Below are positions 4,007 through 5,400 of a DNA stretch of 5,400 nt, one piece after another. Numbering within the stretch: the first letter of the stretch is position 1; each line of letters starts with the position of its first letter. Source of the DNA: an uncultured Enterocloster sp. (GTDB taxonomy: Bacteria > Bacillota > Clostridia > Lachnospirales > Lachnospiraceae); NCBI GenBank assembly GCA_944382045.1, contig CALWMT010000183.1, positions 1-5,400 of the forward strand, given 5' to 3'. The position numbers were made by a program, and so were the translations under genes. The notes under the pieces were generated by a model. The model did no database searches. It saw only the letters and a list, made by a program, of their open reading frames with translations, and was not told the DNA's origin.

Positions 4007-5400
4007 TCACTCCAGCGCTTCGTTGAGCGCCTCCGTCCCCGCCAGCACAAACCTTCCCTGGCGGATAATCTCCGTCTCGCGCCCGTCCGGTCCCACCGCC
4101 CGGATATCCCCCAGCTCCGAGTAGGGAATCGTGATATCCGTATGGCAGCTAAAATACGCCTTCGCCGGGTCCTCCTTCCGGAGAATGGAAATCTCATTGT
4201 CCCGGGCAATGACCTCCTTCCCATCGGGATTGTACATGGGGGAATCCTCTGCAAAGCTGTAGCAGGTATCTCCCACCGCGAAATGAGGGCCTGTCTTCTC
4301 CGCAATGAGGATGGGCAGGCGGCCGCTTATCCCGAAGCGGCGCGCCATGGCGTAGGCAGCCGTATTGGTGCCAATGGCAAATTCTCCCAGGGGCAGCGTG
4401 CCATGCCCTCTGAAAATCACCTGCTTCACCAGCTCCCGGCCCTGGGCCTCGGCATCCGCGCTGGTTCCCGGCCTTCCGGAAGCCCCATCTGCATTCACAT
4501 AGGATACGCCGGGCGCATTCTCATTTTCCTGGAAATTCCCGCAGGAATACTCTGCGGTCCGTCCGTCCCGGAATGCAATCCGCAAATCCTTAAACAGATA
4601 TTCCCCGATATAGACCTCCTTCACATGCAGAAGCCCCTCTGTGCCCGCAAGCACCGGGGAGGTGAACACCTCCCCCAGGGGGATATTCACATCCGCCGCG
4701 CAGTTCTCAAAGTTCGTCTCCCGCTCCCGGTCTGTAAGGGGATGGAGGGCCACCCGCAGAGCCGTCTCATTTCCCTCCCGCCCGGTGATGGACACATAGG
4801 AGGCCCCATCCAGGGCGTCAATGATGCGCTGCTGTATTTTCTGATATTTCTCGTAATCCAGGGTGTTGATTTTGATGGTCTCCCGGAAAATCTCCTCGAA
4901 GTCCGGCCCTATCTCCGGCCTCGGGAAGGCAATAATGGTAAAGCTGGTCTCGTCCCCCGGCATATACTGGTTGACAATCCGCCGTATCTCCCCGGAGCAG
5001 CTAAGCTCTGCCTGCTGCTGGTGGGCGGTGAGGGCCAGGGCTGTCTTCTTGTTGACCGGCTCGAAGCCCGCCTCCCCAAAGCTCTCCGCCACCGCAGGGC
5101 CTGCGCACCAGGAGGCCTGCTCCTTAAAGGCCTCATAGGCCGTGCGGGTCACAGAAAGCTTCCGCTCCCGAAAGCCATTTCCCATATAAACCGCGCTGTC
5201 ATAGCGGTGGTCGTACTCATACTGCCGGTTGGGAGAGCTGCCGAAATACCCCCGCTTTCCGCTCACCCGCCGGTTCACAGACTCCACAGCCGCCCGGTAG
5301 ATGATGGGCGAAAGTCCCATGACCCGAAAATTTTTTACGGCACGCCGCATCATACGCTCAAGGCCCAGCGGATACTCCAGGACCACGCTCCCTCTCTTCC
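4007..5400 (-). CDS. M29-family metal-dependent aminopeptidase (N-terminus cut by window edge)
   Basis: Probable exopeptidase removing N-terminal residues from peptides, cytoplasmic, with two metal ions (family knowledge: aminopeptidase T/AmpS, peptidase family M29). Numbering from a GTG at 5386, the expected metal-ligand blocks occur in order: E239 in NIPLGEVFTSP, E335 in LPLGEFAIGTN, H368 in GPHFAVGDTCYS, and H415 and D417 in CHTDITIPYSE. Y376 would match the conserved active-site tyrosine. The C-terminal half is therefore complete and ends at a TGA. There is no signal peptide or membrane segment. The start is uncertain: the frame stays open through 5387-5400, and the GTG has only a GA-rich stretch about 3 nt upstream, too close for a normal ribosome binding site. 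The true start is probably beyond the window. A polar, Gly/Ala/Ser-rich stretch (about residues 283-317) between the first two ligand blocks is longer than in classic AmpT. The family call is firm; the peptide specificity is unknown. Confidence 0.85.
   Translation of the reverse strand, partial: KRGSVVLEYPLGLERMMRRAVKNFRVMGLSPIIYRAAVESVNRRVSGKRGYFGSSPNRQYEYDHRYDSAVYMGNGFRERKLSVTRTAYEAFKEQASWCAGPAVAESFGEAGFEPVNKKTALALTAHQQQAELSCSGEIRRIVNQYMPGDETSFTIIAFPRPEIGPDFEEIFRETIKINTLDYEKYQKIQQRIIDALDGASYVSITGREGNETALRVALHPLTDRERETNFENCAADVNIPLGEVFTSPVLAGTEGLLHVKEVYIGEYLFKDLRIAFRDGRTAEYSCGNFQENENAPGVSYVNADGASGRPGTSADAEAQGRELVKQVIFRGHGTLPLGEFAIGTNTAAYAMARRFGISGRLPILIAEKTGPHFAVGDTCYSFAEDSPMYNPDGKEVIARDNEISILRKEDPAKAYFSCHTDITIPYSELGDIRAVGPDGRETEIIRQGRFVLAGTEALNEALE

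Noticed and set aside
3946..4305. Minus-strand 119-codon frame overlapping the 3' end of the peptidase and running into the purE promoter
   Set aside because: It is an Arg-rich frame-shifted reading of the peptidase; the true frame carries the conserved His-x-Asp metal block there.

Overview
The window looks like a piece of a GC-rich Clostridia chromosome, most likely from the Lachnospiraceae or a close relative. This is inferred from the style of the purine proteins (GAGKAAHLPGM in PurE, SFCGVGYYGLKVHE in PurN, VVGPDDPL in PurD), a large M29-type aminopeptidase, strong GGAGG ribosome binding sites and a Gram-positive-like TTGACA-N17-TATTAT promoter. All confident genes lie on the minus strand, so the window is best read from right to left.

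From the right edge to 4007 is most of a metal-dependent M29-family aminopeptidase. Its reading frame is still open at the window edge, so the N-terminus is probably missing. Next, 3835-4006 is intergenic. It holds a compact GC-rich secondary structure just after the peptidase stop, then a clear sigma-A promoter (3921-3949), then an AT-rich leader of about 80 nt. That promoter drives a four-gene purine cluster: purE (3319-3834), purM (2188-3219), purN (1577-2194) and purD (306-1580). purE and purM are separated by 99 nt containing a strong hairpin and a direct repeat. purM/purN overlap by 7 nt and purN/purD by 4 nt (ATGA), as expected for a translationally coupled operon. A 22-bp stem followed by a U-rich tail (181-234) ends the operon.

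The four enzymes are de novo IMP pathway steps 2 (PurD), 3 (PurN), 5 (PurM) and 6 (PurE), transcribed in exactly the reverse of reaction order. Steps 1 (PurF), 4 (PurL), 7 (PurC) and later, and any PurK, are not in this window and must be encoded elsewhere if the pathway is complete. The peptidase is co-directional but separated by the purE promoter, and has no evident functional tie to purine synthesis.

The left 180 bases are AT-rich and hold no confident gene; a weak minus-strand reading frame runs off the left edge. I found no mobile element, CRISPR array, tRNA or rRNA and no obviously new system. The points worth a second look are small: PurE active-site loop substitutions, an inverted repeat inside the promoter spacer with no recognisable PurR box or purine riboswitch, and several unexplained intercistronic repeats and hairpins.
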